A stretch of DNA of 42,170 bases from Tissierellales bacterium (lineage in GTDB: Bacteria > Bacillota > Clostridia > Tissierellales > VENL01), in assembly GCA_028280805.1 (NCBI GenBank), contig JANQLB010000120.1, positions 1 to 42,170 of the forward strand, given 5' to 3'. Both the position numbers and the translations under genes were made by a program. This document shows positions 24,634-32,070 of this stretch, in pieces. Below the pieces are notes generated by a model that saw only the letters and a list, made by a program, of their open reading frames with translations, did no database searches and had not been told where the DNA came from. Within the stretch, counting starts at the first letter, position 1. Each line of letters opens with the position of its first letter.

Positions 24634-25776
24634 TCATGTTAAATTTTTACTTTTAAAATATCGCCCTGCCAACAAGCAAAAGGCTGATAGTATCAGTAAC
24701 GAGCCCACTGCCCCTCTTAATTCAAAGTAAGACCATATAATAGAGACACCGTCTGTAAACCAATAACTATTTAATAAATAAAGGTAAACAGGTGTTAGAT
24801 AAAATACATAATGGATAACATTTGTTAAAGGGATGCATGTTTGAACCAACACAATCAACCCATTCAATATAATCAATACCAAAAAACCTATATAACTATT
24901 TCGTATCAATAAGCCGATACAATAAGACATGAGCATAAAACAAATCAGAAGCAGTACAGATACACCGATACTAGCAAGCATATAGGTTAAGACAGTAAAA
25001 CTTTGCCATGTTGCAAAGGGTCTTGCGCCTGCTATTGAATCACTGATATAATTAAATCCGCTTGAAATACTACTATGCCATATATGTGGATATCCATTTA
25101 ATAATAGGTATGGGATTAAAGTCAACAATACCAGTATAAAAAAACCACCTACACCAATAATAATGCCTGCTAATAGTTTTTTACTGTTTATCTTTCTGCC
25201 TATTTTTGTACTAAAAACAGTAAGGTCTGTCTTGTTCATATCTTCATAGCCTAAAGCAAGTAAAACCATCAAACTTGAAAGCAATATGCCTTCTAATAAA
25301 AGCACATTTATCAATCTGCTTAAGCCATACCAATAATTGTTGTAAGTCTGTCCTCCGAAAAAGAGCGTTAAGCTCTCGTTGGTATCCCCTTTTTTGTCAA
25401 TACGCTCTTGCATAAGTGAATACTTTTCTCTTAACATCTGTGCCGGTTGACTGCCCTCAATTTTCATTGCCTTGATATACGCTTCACCTACATAAGCAAT
25501 GTTATAATTATCAAATACATCTGTTATATCCCCTGCTTCTTCCAATAGATAGGCATAGTTAGGATTATTCATATCGTTTATTTGAAGTAAAGCGTTATAA
25601 AAATGATCGTCTATTGTAACCCCTGTTTCTTTTGCAATATCCGATACATAATTCCCATAGCTCTCGTAAAAACTATCAGAAAGGATCAATACATTAAAAG
25701 CCAAACATAAGACAAAGAATATCCAAAGCATAGGAAACATGATGATCTTTTTCATTTCCAATTTAAGTATTTTCAT
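24634..25776 (-). CDS. ABC transporter permease (ABC-2 type), first subunit
   Basis: A 380-residue membrane protein with an N-terminal helix (about 10-33), an outer domain of roughly 120 residues, and five or six helices in the C-terminal half. The architecture is the same as the next permease, so the two probably form a heterodimer and may be paralogues. The gene starts three bases after the ATPase stop. The opening MKILKLEMKKIIMFPMLWIF is typical of ABC-2 membrane proteins. No substrate-specific motif is visible. Confidence 0.75.
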   Translation of the reverse strand: MKILKLEMKKIIMFPMLWIFFVLCLAFNVLILSDSFYESYGNYVSDIAKETGVTIDDHFYNALLQINDMNNPNYAYLLEEAGDITDVFDNYNIAYVGEAYIKAMKIEGSQPAQMLREKYSLMQERIDKKGDTNESLTLFFGGQTYNNYWYGLSRLINVLLLEGILLSSLMVLLALGYEDMNKTDLTVFSTKIGRKINSKKLLAGIIIGVGGFFILVLLTLIPYLLLNGYPHIWHSSISSGFNYISDSIAGARPFATWQSFTVLTYMLASIGVSVLLLICFMLMSYCIGLLIRNSYIGFLVLIILNGLIVLVQTCIPLTNVIHYVFYLTPVYLYLLNSYWFTDGVSIIWSYFELRGAVGSLLILSAFCLLAGRYFKSKNLT

Positions 25777-25779
25777 ATG

Positions 25780-26631
25780 CTATTCCTCGTCTTTATAGAT
25801 ATACAAAAATACATCCTCAAGGTTGGGTACAACCTCTTTTATATGACCTGCTGGTTTTTCTTCACTTGTAAATCTTGTGTAGGTTTTATCATCTTCTTGT
25901 CGTTGTGTTAGGACAAGATGAGGTTTTTCTATTTTGCTTATTTCAGATGTTTCAAAAACTTTACCCTCTAAGTACTTGCATATATTTTTTGGCATATCAT
26001 TGCATAATAACTGGTGGTCTTTAAACATAATCACTTTGTTTGCAATGGTTTCAATATCAGATACAATATGGGTTGACAGGATCACAATACGGTTTTGTGA
26101 AAGAGAAGATATAAGGTTTCTAAACCGTACACGTTCTTTAGGATCAAGTCCTGCCGTTGGCTCATCTAGTATCAATATTTCAGGGTCGTTAAGCATTGCT
26201 TGTGCAATACCGACACGCTGTATCATACCACCGCTAAACTTTCTCATCTTTTTATTCGCAACATCACTTAATGAAACTAGGCTTAATAATGCTTCTGTTT
26301 TTTTATCCAGTACACTTTTTTCTATACCCTTTAATGTTCCCAGATAGTTTAAAAACTGCTTGGGCGAATAGTTTTTATAATATCCAAAATCTTGGGGCAG
26401 ATAACCGATAATATCCCTGTAATCTTCGTCAAGTGCTATAATATCATCACCGTTATAGAGTATATCTCCTTTAGTTGGAAACAACAGAGTCGTAAGCATT
26501 TTAATAAGTGTTGTTTTTCCTGCTCCGTTGGGTGCTAATAATCCATAGACACCCTTATTAAATTCAAGGGTTATATCTTCTAAAGCTGTAAATTTTCCAT
26601 AATTCTTTGTTACATGATTAACGGTTAGCAT
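25780..26631 (-). CDS. ABC transporter ATP-binding protein
   Basis: A 283-residue ATPase with all motifs: Walker A APNGAGKTT (about 34-42), Q-loop LPQDFG, signature FSGGMIQRV, Walker B ILILDEPTAGLD and the switch STHIV. The C-terminal 70 residues are the accessory region common in ABC-2 exporter ATPases (ending EDVFLYIYKDEE). Its start overlaps the upstream membrane-protein gene by 14 bases, and the two permeases follow with a three-base gap, so the set is translationally coupled. Confidence 0.93.
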   Translation of the reverse strand: MLTVNHVTKNYGKFTALEDITLEFNKGVYGLLAPNGAGKTTLIKMLTTLLFPTKGDILYNGDDIIALDEDYRDIIGYLPQDFGYYKNYSPKQFLNYLGTLKGIEKSVLDKKTEALLSLVSLSDVANKKMRKFSGGMIQRVGIAQAMLNDPEILILDEPTAGLDPKERVRFRNLISSLSQNRIVILSTHIVSDIETIANKVIMFKDHQLLCNDMPKNICKYLEGKVFETSEISKIEKPHLVLTQRQEDDKTYTRFTSEEKPAGHIKEVVPNLEDVFLYIYKDEE

Positions 26632-27358
26632 ATAGGATAACCTCTCTTTCTGTAATCAATTTCTTTATGCCTAATAAATAAATGGCTGCCATTATCAAAA
26701 TCAATACGGTTATGAGCAAATAGGGCAGCTCTCCTAAAAATACATTCCAACCTTTACCCCATATTACAGGAGGTAAAAGGAATACAGCAAACCACAAGCC
26801 AATTAATATATTATGGCTGTTTCGTCTGTTCCCATAAAGCATAACGCCTAAAGCCAATAGGGAATTAATCAACAACCCAAGCAAGGATACAATAAAAATA
26901 TCTAATAAACTCTCATTAGTAAAAATAAGAGAATATCCCATTGACATTAAGCTACTAAACAATACCCCTAATGCTGAAAAACAAAGTAATCTTATAGCTG
27001 TAATTTGCTTTACAGTATATTTGCATGTCATTTTAAGTTCATATAAATGACTCATTTTTTCTTTCCATTCCGTTGCCAAAGTTAAAATAATATAAAATAT
27101 TGGAGAGATAGCAAATGTAGTGCTTAATTCTGTATTCATTATTCTAAAAGATAATGAAAAGAAATAGATGAGTACCGTAGAAGTAATCGCTATGATTAAA
27201 CAATCCAGTATATCACCAAAGATATATTTTGTACCAATATGCATATATAAATTAACAATGCGTTGTATAAAATTTTCTTGTGGTGTCATCCCATTAGAGA
27301 TAATTTTATTGATAGCTTTTTCCTTTTCTTCTTTAGTGGGAATAGGTATCTTATTCAT
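26618..27358 (-). CDS. Six-helix membrane protein, possible anti-sigma or transporter partner
   Basis: Not a family I can name. The 246-residue product has a cytoplasmic N-terminal stretch of about 50 residues (TKEEKEKAINKIISNG and so on) and six membrane helices. It overlaps the ECF sigma gene by eight bases upstream and the ATPase gene by 14 bases downstream. Genes directly after ECF sigma factors often encode their membrane anti-sigma factor, with the sigma-binding part in the cytoplasmic N-terminus. That role is inferred from position only, and no zinc-binding HxxxCxxC motif is present. The gene order recalls the sigY-yxl operon of Bacillus subtilis. Confidence 0.6.
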   Translation of the reverse strand: MNKIPIPTKEEKEKAINKIISNGMTPQENFIQRIVNLYMHIGTKYIFGDILDCLIIAITSTVLIYFFSLSFRIMNTELSTTFAISPIFYIILTLATEWKEKMSHLYELKMTCKYTVKQITAIRLLCFSALGVLFSSLMSMGYSLIFTNESLLDIFIVSLLGLLINSLLALGVMLYGNRRNSHNILIGLWFAVFLLPPVIWGKGWNVFLGELPYLLITVLILIMAAIYLLGIKKLITEREVILYANR

Positions 27359-27890
27359 CTTTAAACTCCTTTCTTACCTGATTGATAAGACGATAATACT
27401 TTGTCTTAACGGTGGGCTCTTTTATACCCAATTGTTGTGCTATTTGCTTAAAAGTACATTCACCGTAAAACTTTAGCCTAAATATTTGCTGGCTATCCGT
27501 ATCTAAGGTGTTGATATACTGTTGCAGCCTTTTGATCAAGTCGTTTTCCTCTATCTCCTTTATAAACTCTTTTTCATCATATACTTTTATTTCGTCTACA
27601 TATAATATCTTTTTACTTCTATTTTTATTACTTCGCAAGGCGTCAATGGTTTTGTTAGTGGCTACCCTATAAAGCCATGTTCTAAAACTCGATTTTTCGC
27701 TGTCATATCGGCTAATAGATTTGAGCATGGATATAAATATTTCTTGTGTAATATCCATAGCATTATCTTTATCAGAGGTCTGCTTGTAAGCATAAACATA
27801 GATTTCGTCATAATACTTTTTTATAAGACAGTTAGCGTACTTGCTTTTGCCTGTCTTTTGAAGTTTTCGTATTAATTTTGTTTCTTCCAA
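27351..27890 (-). CDS. ECF-type sigma factor (sigma-70 family)
   Basis: A 179-residue sigma factor with regions 2 and 4 only. Region 2 shows YVYAYKQTSDKDNAMDITQEIFI and FRTWLYRVATNKTIDALR; region 4 shows the helix-turn-helix TFKQIAQQLGIKEPTVKTKYYR. The start is TTG at 27890 behind GGGGGTGA. It heads an operon with a six-helix protein and an ABC exporter. The upstream promoter (TGAAAC-17-CGAATA) matches the ECF class, so self-activation is likely. The trigger is unknown; comparable operons respond to cell-envelope stress. Confidence 0.92.
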   Translation of the reverse strand: MEETKLIRKLQKTGKSKYANCLIKKYYDEIYVYAYKQTSDKDNAMDITQEIFISMLKSISRYDSEKSSFRTWLYRVATNKTIDALRSNKNRSKKILYVDEIKVYDEKEFIKEIEENDLIKRLQQYINTLDTDSQQIFRLKFYGECTFKQIAQQLGIKEPTVKTKYYRLINQVRKEFKDE

Positions 27891-27925
27891 GCTGTCACCC
27901 CCAGAATATATCTCCCTTAATTATA

Positions 27926-27954
27926 TATTCGTTCTAAGTTCTCAAATAGTTTCA
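27926..27954 (-). promoter_or_regulatory. ECF-type promoter of the sigma-ABC operon
   Basis: On the minus strand, TGAAAC (27954-27949), a 17-base spacer and CGAATA (27931-27926). This matches the TGAAAC / CGt-type -35 and -10 of extracytoplasmic-function sigma factors. It lies about 36 bases before the TTG of the sigma gene. Confidence 0.55.
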
Positions 27955-28002
27955 AAAATATTATTTTCTTTTAAAAAGAAATTATGTGACCTAGATTCTA
28001 CG

Positions 28003-28749
28003 TCAAAATAAATTTGCTTGAAGTTTCATAATCACATATCTTGCAGTCTTTATTATTTTACCAGCAATAAAAACATACTTTAAGCAGAATCTTTTTATTT
28101 GCTGTCTATATTCTGAAATACTTAAGATATCAAATTTGAAAAGCAAAAATAGATTATACGAAAGCATCATCATTTGAAAGATTGCTTCATTTGCCCAAAA
28201 TGTCTTCAATAGAATATGACCTACTGCCATATCATACTTAGCTTCTTTTATGTAATTCTCACAGTTGCCACGCTTTTCATACGATATAACAACTTTTTCA
28301 CAAGGTATTGGGATGTTGGTAACAAAGAAGTAGTATTTATATTCTTCCCCTTCCATAAGAGAGAGCTGCATCCTATCTTCTTCTGCTTTTAATATGCGAG
28401 ATATGACAAATCGTCTGTCTTTGCTCCAGTTGTTTAATTTCGTGAAATATTCCGCTGTTTCTCTGTCCTCTTCACCTTTAAAAAATAAAATAGATGGATC
28501 ATCTATTACTTGTGCTAGCGTGGGATACATTTTGCCTTTAATTAAATAGAAACAACCCAAAAATTTAATCGTCTCAATTATTTCTTCATCAAAATAGCCA
28601 CTATCCATTCTAAACATGATTTCTAAATCACTTGTTTGGATATTGGCTACAATTTCTTTTATCATTTCAGCTGTACCATTTGACGTATAGGTGTTCCCAC
28701 TTCTCATATATCCAGTTAGATATCCCTTTAATTCATCACAGAAAGCAAA
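28003..28749 (-). pseudogene. Truncated IS1380-family-like transposase
   Basis: The frame begins abruptly at FAFCDELKGYLTGYMRSGNTYTS, with an in-frame stop just before. It runs about 248 residues to the stop at 28003. FRMDSGYFDEEIIE carries the second catalytic Asp and ENYIKEAKYDMAVGH the Glu of a DDE transposase, in the style of the IS1380 family. Full transposases of this group are about 430-450 residues, so the N-terminal part with the first Asp is gone and the protein cannot transpose. I could not define terminal inverted repeats. It sits just upstream of the ECF operon in the same direction. Confidence 0.75.
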
Positions 28750-28823
28750 TTATATATTGTAGCAACGATTACCTCTTTTGTTTATATATACTAGATTTAG
28801 TAATATTACAAACCAATTTAAGA

Positions 28824-28852
28824 TTGAATTGCTTTAATTAAAATGATAATAT
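28824..28852 (+). promoter_or_regulatory. Promoter of the YbjQ-family gene
   Basis: TTGAAT (28824-28829), a 17-base spacer and TAATAT (28847-28852) with TGA before it. It lies 60 bases upstream of the ATG at 28912. Confidence 0.45.
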
Positions 28853-28911
28853 AAAAATTGTGGGATTGATTTCCATATGCTAAAACATCAATTAAGAAGG
28901 GGGGTACATTT

Positions 28912-29232
28912 ATGGTTTCAACAACAACACCAACTGTTGAGGGTAAAACAATTAAGCAGTATAAAGGTATAGTTTTTGGAGAGGTTATTTCAGGTGTAGA
29001 TTTTATAAGGGATTTTAAAGCAGGACTTACTAACATATTTGGTGGAAGATCTAAATCTTATGAAGAAGAACTTATTGAAGCAAGGCAATCAGCTATAAGA
29101 GAAATGGAACAAAGAGCATCTTCCATGGGAGCTAATGCAGTTGTAGGAGTAGATATTGATTATGAGGTATTAGGACAGGGAGGCAATATGCTGATGGTTA
29201 CTGCATCTGGAACGGCAGTAGTAGTTGAATAA
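28912..29232 (+). CDS. YbjQ/UPF0145-family protein
   Basis: A 106-residue protein of the YbjQ (DUF74, heavy-metal-binding-like) family. The landmarks are [21 protein letters not shown] at the start, the helix with [19 protein letters not shown], and [14 protein letters not shown] followed by a beta-rich end. The fold forms pentamers in known structures; the biochemical role is not settled and metal binding is only a name-based assumption. The ATG follows AAGAAGGGGGG. Monocistronic, with a promoter and a strong terminator. Confidence 0.93.
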   Translation: MVSTTTPTVEGKTIKQYKGIVFGEVISGVDFIRDFKAGLTNIFGGRSKSYEEELIEARQSAIREMEQRASSMGANAVVGVDIDYEVLGQGGNMLMVTASGTAVVVE

Positions 29233-29236
29233 AGAA

Positions 29237-29268
29237 TTAAAAGCCCGGAAATTTTTCCGGGCTTTTAA
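29237..29268. terminator. Bidirectional terminator
   Basis: TTAAAAGCCCGGAAA (29237-29251) and TTTCCGGGCTTTTAA (29254-29268) form a perfect 15-bp stem with A- and T-rich ends. It serves the YbjQ gene and the convergent oxidoreductase gene. Confidence 0.92.
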
Positions 29269-29269
29269 A

Positions 29270-30208
29270 TTACTGTAATTTACATATGAGTTTTTTTATC
29301 TGCAAGGCTAAGTTTAAGGATTTAATAGCATGATCTATACTAATAACTGTTTCTTTTTCAGTCTTACAGCAGTCAATAAAATGCTGTATACACTTTTTAT
29401 AACAATTTTCCTCTGGTATTTTTATTTCTTTTTTTTCATCATTAGTAAAGACTATTAAAGATTTTTCACTTTTACTTGCATATCCATTCTCAATAAATTC
29501 TATCGTGCCCTCTTCAAATACAGCATCATATCCAACAGTGAAGGGATGATAATGTGGCATCATGGATGAACCTTGAACTTCTACGATTACATCTTTGTAG
29601 TCTAAAAGAGCATCAACATGACATTGATTTTCTTTACTAGACACTCCTCTAGCAAAAACTGTATTAGGTTCATCTAAAATATGGGTAATTATATCAAATT
29701 CGTGAATCATAAGATTTGTACTGATTTTATTAAGACCTAAATCACCCCATAATGGAGGAGTTTTCCTTTTAATATGTAAAGCCTTTAGCTTTCCATAAGT
29801 ATTGTTAAGAACTGCTTCATTGAGAAATATATAAGGAAATTCAAATTTAATAAACAGGTTAACAAATACTCTTTTTTTATATTTGAGTTCTGCTTCTTTA
29901 ATTGCCACAGCATCTTCTAGAGACAGCGTAATCGGAGTTTCACAGAAAACATTTTTCCCATTTTTAAAAGCTTCTATTACGTATTTTTTATGCAGTGAAC
30001 TGGGTAGACAAACATCAACTACATCAATACCAGGATCACATATAATTTCTTCAATATTATTAGTTACATTAATATTTAAATCTTTTCCCAGCTTATTTAA
30101 TTTTTCTTTATTTCTCCCAAAAATCTTTACTATCTCTACACCAGCTAGTTTATTATAAATACTAGCATGATAAGCTCCGAAGCCTGTTCCTAAAATACCT
30201 ATTTTCAT
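29270..30208 (-). CDS. Gfo/Idh/MocA-family oxidoreductase
   Basis: The start is set at 30208 (MKIGILGTGFGAYHASIY) because AAAGGAGATGATTAC precedes it; the longer frame from 30253 runs through that ribosome site. The 312-residue enzyme has an N-terminal Rossmann fold (GxGxxxxxH at residues 6-14) for NAD(P) and a C-terminal alpha/beta substrate domain. The usual EKP motif is ETP here (FCETPITLSLEDA), so the common catalytic Lys is replaced, which occurs in some subfamilies. NLMIHEFDIITHIL supplies the conserved His/Asp cluster. The substrate, probably a sugar or inositol derivative, is unknown. A WYL regulator gene diverges from it. Confidence 0.88.
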   Translation of the reverse strand: MKIGILGTGFGAYHASIYNKLAGVEIVKIFGRNKEKLNKLGKDLNINVTNNIEEIICDPGIDVVDVCLPSSLHKKYVIEAFKNGKNVFCETPITLSLEDAVAIKEAELKYKKRVFVNLFIKFEFPYIFLNEAVLNNTYGKLKALHIKRKTPPLWGDLGLNKISTNLMIHEFDIITHILDEPNTVFARGVSSKENQCHVDALLDYKDVIVEVQGSSMMPHYHPFTVGYDAVFEEGTIEFIENGYASKSEKSLIVFTNDEKKEIKIPEENCYKKCIQHFIDCCKTEKETVISIDHAIKSLNLALQIKKLICKLQ

Positions 30209-30256
30209 GTAATCATCTCCTTTAATTTTTATACAATTCAATTTTACCAGCAATTA

Positions 30257-30285
30257 TTGACATCATCTTGTCATAAATATATAAT
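30257..30285 (+). promoter_or_regulatory. Consensus promoter with overlapping inverted repeat before the WYL regulator
   Basis: TTGACA (30257-30262), a 17-base spacer and TATAAT (30280-30285) form a full consensus promoter. TGACA-N6-TGTCA (30258-30273) is a 5-bp inverted repeat over the -35 box. It lies between the divergent regulator and oxidoreductase genes, so one protein bound here could affect both. Confidence 0.7.
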
Positions 30286-30323
30286 TTCTTTATGATTTAT
30301 ATAATAAATAAGGAGTTGATTAC

Positions 30324-31277
30324 TTGAGAATCCACAGACTTATATCAATTTTATTATTAATAGAATCCAGAGGAAAAGTTAAAGCGAAAGAGCTGGCATC
30401 AAAACTTGAGACCTCTGTCCGCACCATCTACAGAGATATAGACATCTTAAGTGAGTCAGGTATTCCAATAACTACTACAACAGGTCCAAATGGAGGAATA
30501 AATTTTATTGAGGGTTTTTCTGTTAATATTAATAAATTACAGGAAGGGGATATTATGAACCTGTATTTAGCCAGTTTAGGTATAAAGCCTGATAGTTACA
30601 GTGACTTTGGAGCAAAGTTGCAGAATTCGTTACTAAAGCTTGAAAAGAATGTTGCCTTTAAGTACAGTCATAACTTTGAAAAAGCTCGAAATAGATTTTA
30701 CTTCGATAACAATCCGTGGTGGGGAGAGCATACTAAGGTTTTATATATAGATGTTTTAGTAAATTCTGTATGGCAGTCATCTAAGCTTATAATTAATTAT
30801 GCAGTAAATGAAAACCATAATACAACCAGAGTTATACATCCATATGGAATTGTTGTTAAAAGAAGTGATTGGTACATTGTAGCTTATTGTGAAAAAAGAA
30901 AAGATGTAAGAACTTTTAAATGTGAGAGAATAATCAAAGCTGAAGAATTACAAGAAAAATTTTCGATACCTTTACAATTTAACCTTTCTGATTACTGGAA
31001 TACAAATGAGCAATCTTTTAAGAGTACTTGTGCAGAAACAGAAATCTACCTTGTCAAAATTAAAGTCCATAAAGAAAAATCATACATTCTTAAAGAGCTT
31101 GAAATAACAAGTCTTAAAGAAGAAAATGATTATATTATTGCTACAGTAAATATGTATGGATATGAATTAGCATGCTGTGATATTATGAAAATTATAGCAA
31201 ATGTAGAAGTATTAAAACCAAATGAGCTAAGAGATTTTGTTAAGACTAGGCTTAAATATATTATTAAAATGTACTGA
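30324..31277 (+). CDS. YafY-type regulator: HTH_11 plus WYL domain
   Basis: A 317-residue transcription regulator with TTG start after AAGGAG. The N-terminal winged helix reads ESRGKVKAKELASKLETS then RTIYRDIDILSESGIPI, the DeoR/HTH_11 signature. The WYL domain (about 140-230) has INYAVNENHNTTRVIHPYGIV and KRSDWYIVAYCEKRKDVRTFK, and a WCX-type tail ends the protein. WYL domains bind ligands, including nucleic-acid pieces. It is transcribed from a consensus promoter that carries a possible operator, and it diverges from the oxidoreductase it may control. Confidence 0.92.
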   Translation: MRIHRLISILLLIESRGKVKAKELASKLETSVRTIYRDIDILSESGIPITTTTGPNGGINFIEGFSVNINKLQEGDIMNLYLASLGIKPDSYSDFGAKLQNSLLKLEKNVAFKYSHNFEKARNRFYFDNNPWWGEHTKVLYIDVLVNSVWQSSKLIINYAVNENHNTTRVIHPYGIVVKRSDWYIVAYCEKRKDVRTFKCERIIKAEELQEKFSIPLQFNLSDYWNTNEQSFKSTCAETEIYLVKIKVHKEKSYILKELEITSLKEENDYIIATVNMYGYELACCDIMKIIANVEVLKPNELRDFVKTRLKYIIKMY

Positions 31278-31321
31278 TATTATTTAATGTATGTTTGTAA
31301 AAATAATATTCTGAGTTTTTT
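31277..31321 (+). terminator. Weak terminator after the WYL regulator gene
   Basis: ATATTATTT (31277-31285) and AAATAATAT (31301-31309) form a 9-bp AT-only stem, with a TTTTTT run six bases later. Confidence 0.4.
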
Positions 31322-31391
31322 AAATATTAATTTACAAACTGATTTTGTTTTGTTAAAATAAAGATATAATATTAAACGGAGGTTCATTATT

Positions 31392-31988
31392 ATGCAGACT
31401 CTTAAAAATGAAGTTAGAAATAATATATATAAGTCAGCGCTTATTGAGTTTTCCGAAAAAGGATATGAAAAGGCTTCAATGAGAAAGATAGCAGACAGAG
31501 CAAAAATTACTGTTGGAAACATGTATAGATATTTCAAAAATAAGGAAGACTTATTTTATTCAGTAATCAGTCCTGCATATCAAAAATTAACACAATTCAT
31601 TACTGAGCAGAATATAACTTCAAATATTGATAAAGCTAAAGAAAACTATAACATTGACAATCAGGCTAATAAGTTTGTCGATATATATATGGAGCATAAA
31701 GCTGAGTTAATTATAATTATTGAAGGGAGCAAAGGCTCAAAATATGAAGGTGCTAAAGATGAAACTATTAAGCTTGTAGAAAGTATAATTAAAAAAATGT
31801 TAATAGCAAAATCGCTTGAAAACACTTCAATTTATAATGATCCTTACTTTATACATGTATTGTCCGTAAGCGTAGCTGAGGGAGTAATTATGATACTTAA
31901 ACAGTATGAAGGAGAATCAAAAATTAGAGAAATGGTTCAAAATTTTATTGGACTAATCTTTAAGGATTTTGAAGATAGAATTAAATAG
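31392..31988 (+). CDS. TetR-family regulator of the adjacent RND pump
   Basis: A 198-residue TetR protein. The helix-turn-helix ends SMRKIADRAKITVGNMYRYFKNKEDLF, the family signature. The C-terminal ligand domain is divergent, as expected. The ATG at 31392 follows ACGGAGG. The pump gene starts 82 bases after its stop, and the intervening DNA holds a 24-bp palindrome over a promoter. The arrangement is the usual one for a repressor of an efflux gene, induced by pump substrates. The ligand is unknown. Confidence 0.88.
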   Translation: MQTLKNEVRNNIYKSALIEFSEKGYEKASMRKIADRAKITVGNMYRYFKNKEDLFYSVISPAYQKLTQFITEQNITSNIDKAKENYNIDNQANKFVDIYMEHKAELIIIIEGSKGSKYEGAKDETIKLVESIIKKMLIAKSLENTSIYNDPYFIHVLSVSVAEGVIMILKQYEGESKIREMVQNFIGLIFKDFEDRIK

Positions 31989-32013
31989 TATTTTATAAGA
32001 TAAACATATTTTT

Positions 32014-32049
32014 TTGACCCAATAATGAACTAACATTCATTATTGTTCA
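32014..32049 (+). promoter_or_regulatory. RND promoter with TetR-type palindrome
   Basis: AATAATGAA-CTAACA-TTCATTATT (32021-32044) is a perfect 9-bp inverted repeat. TTGACC (32014-32019) can act as -35, with CATTAT (32038-32043) as a -10 inside the palindrome. A second, nested pair TGAAC / GTTCA (32026-32030 and 32045-32049) extends the site. Bound repressor would block the promoter. Confidence 0.6.
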
Positions 32050-32070
32050 ATAATTATAAGAGGTGAGAAT

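Noticed and set aside
27168-27476. 102-codon plus-strand frame across the sigma/membrane-protein overlap
   Set aside because: It is antisense to two well-supported coupled genes and has no ribosome site.
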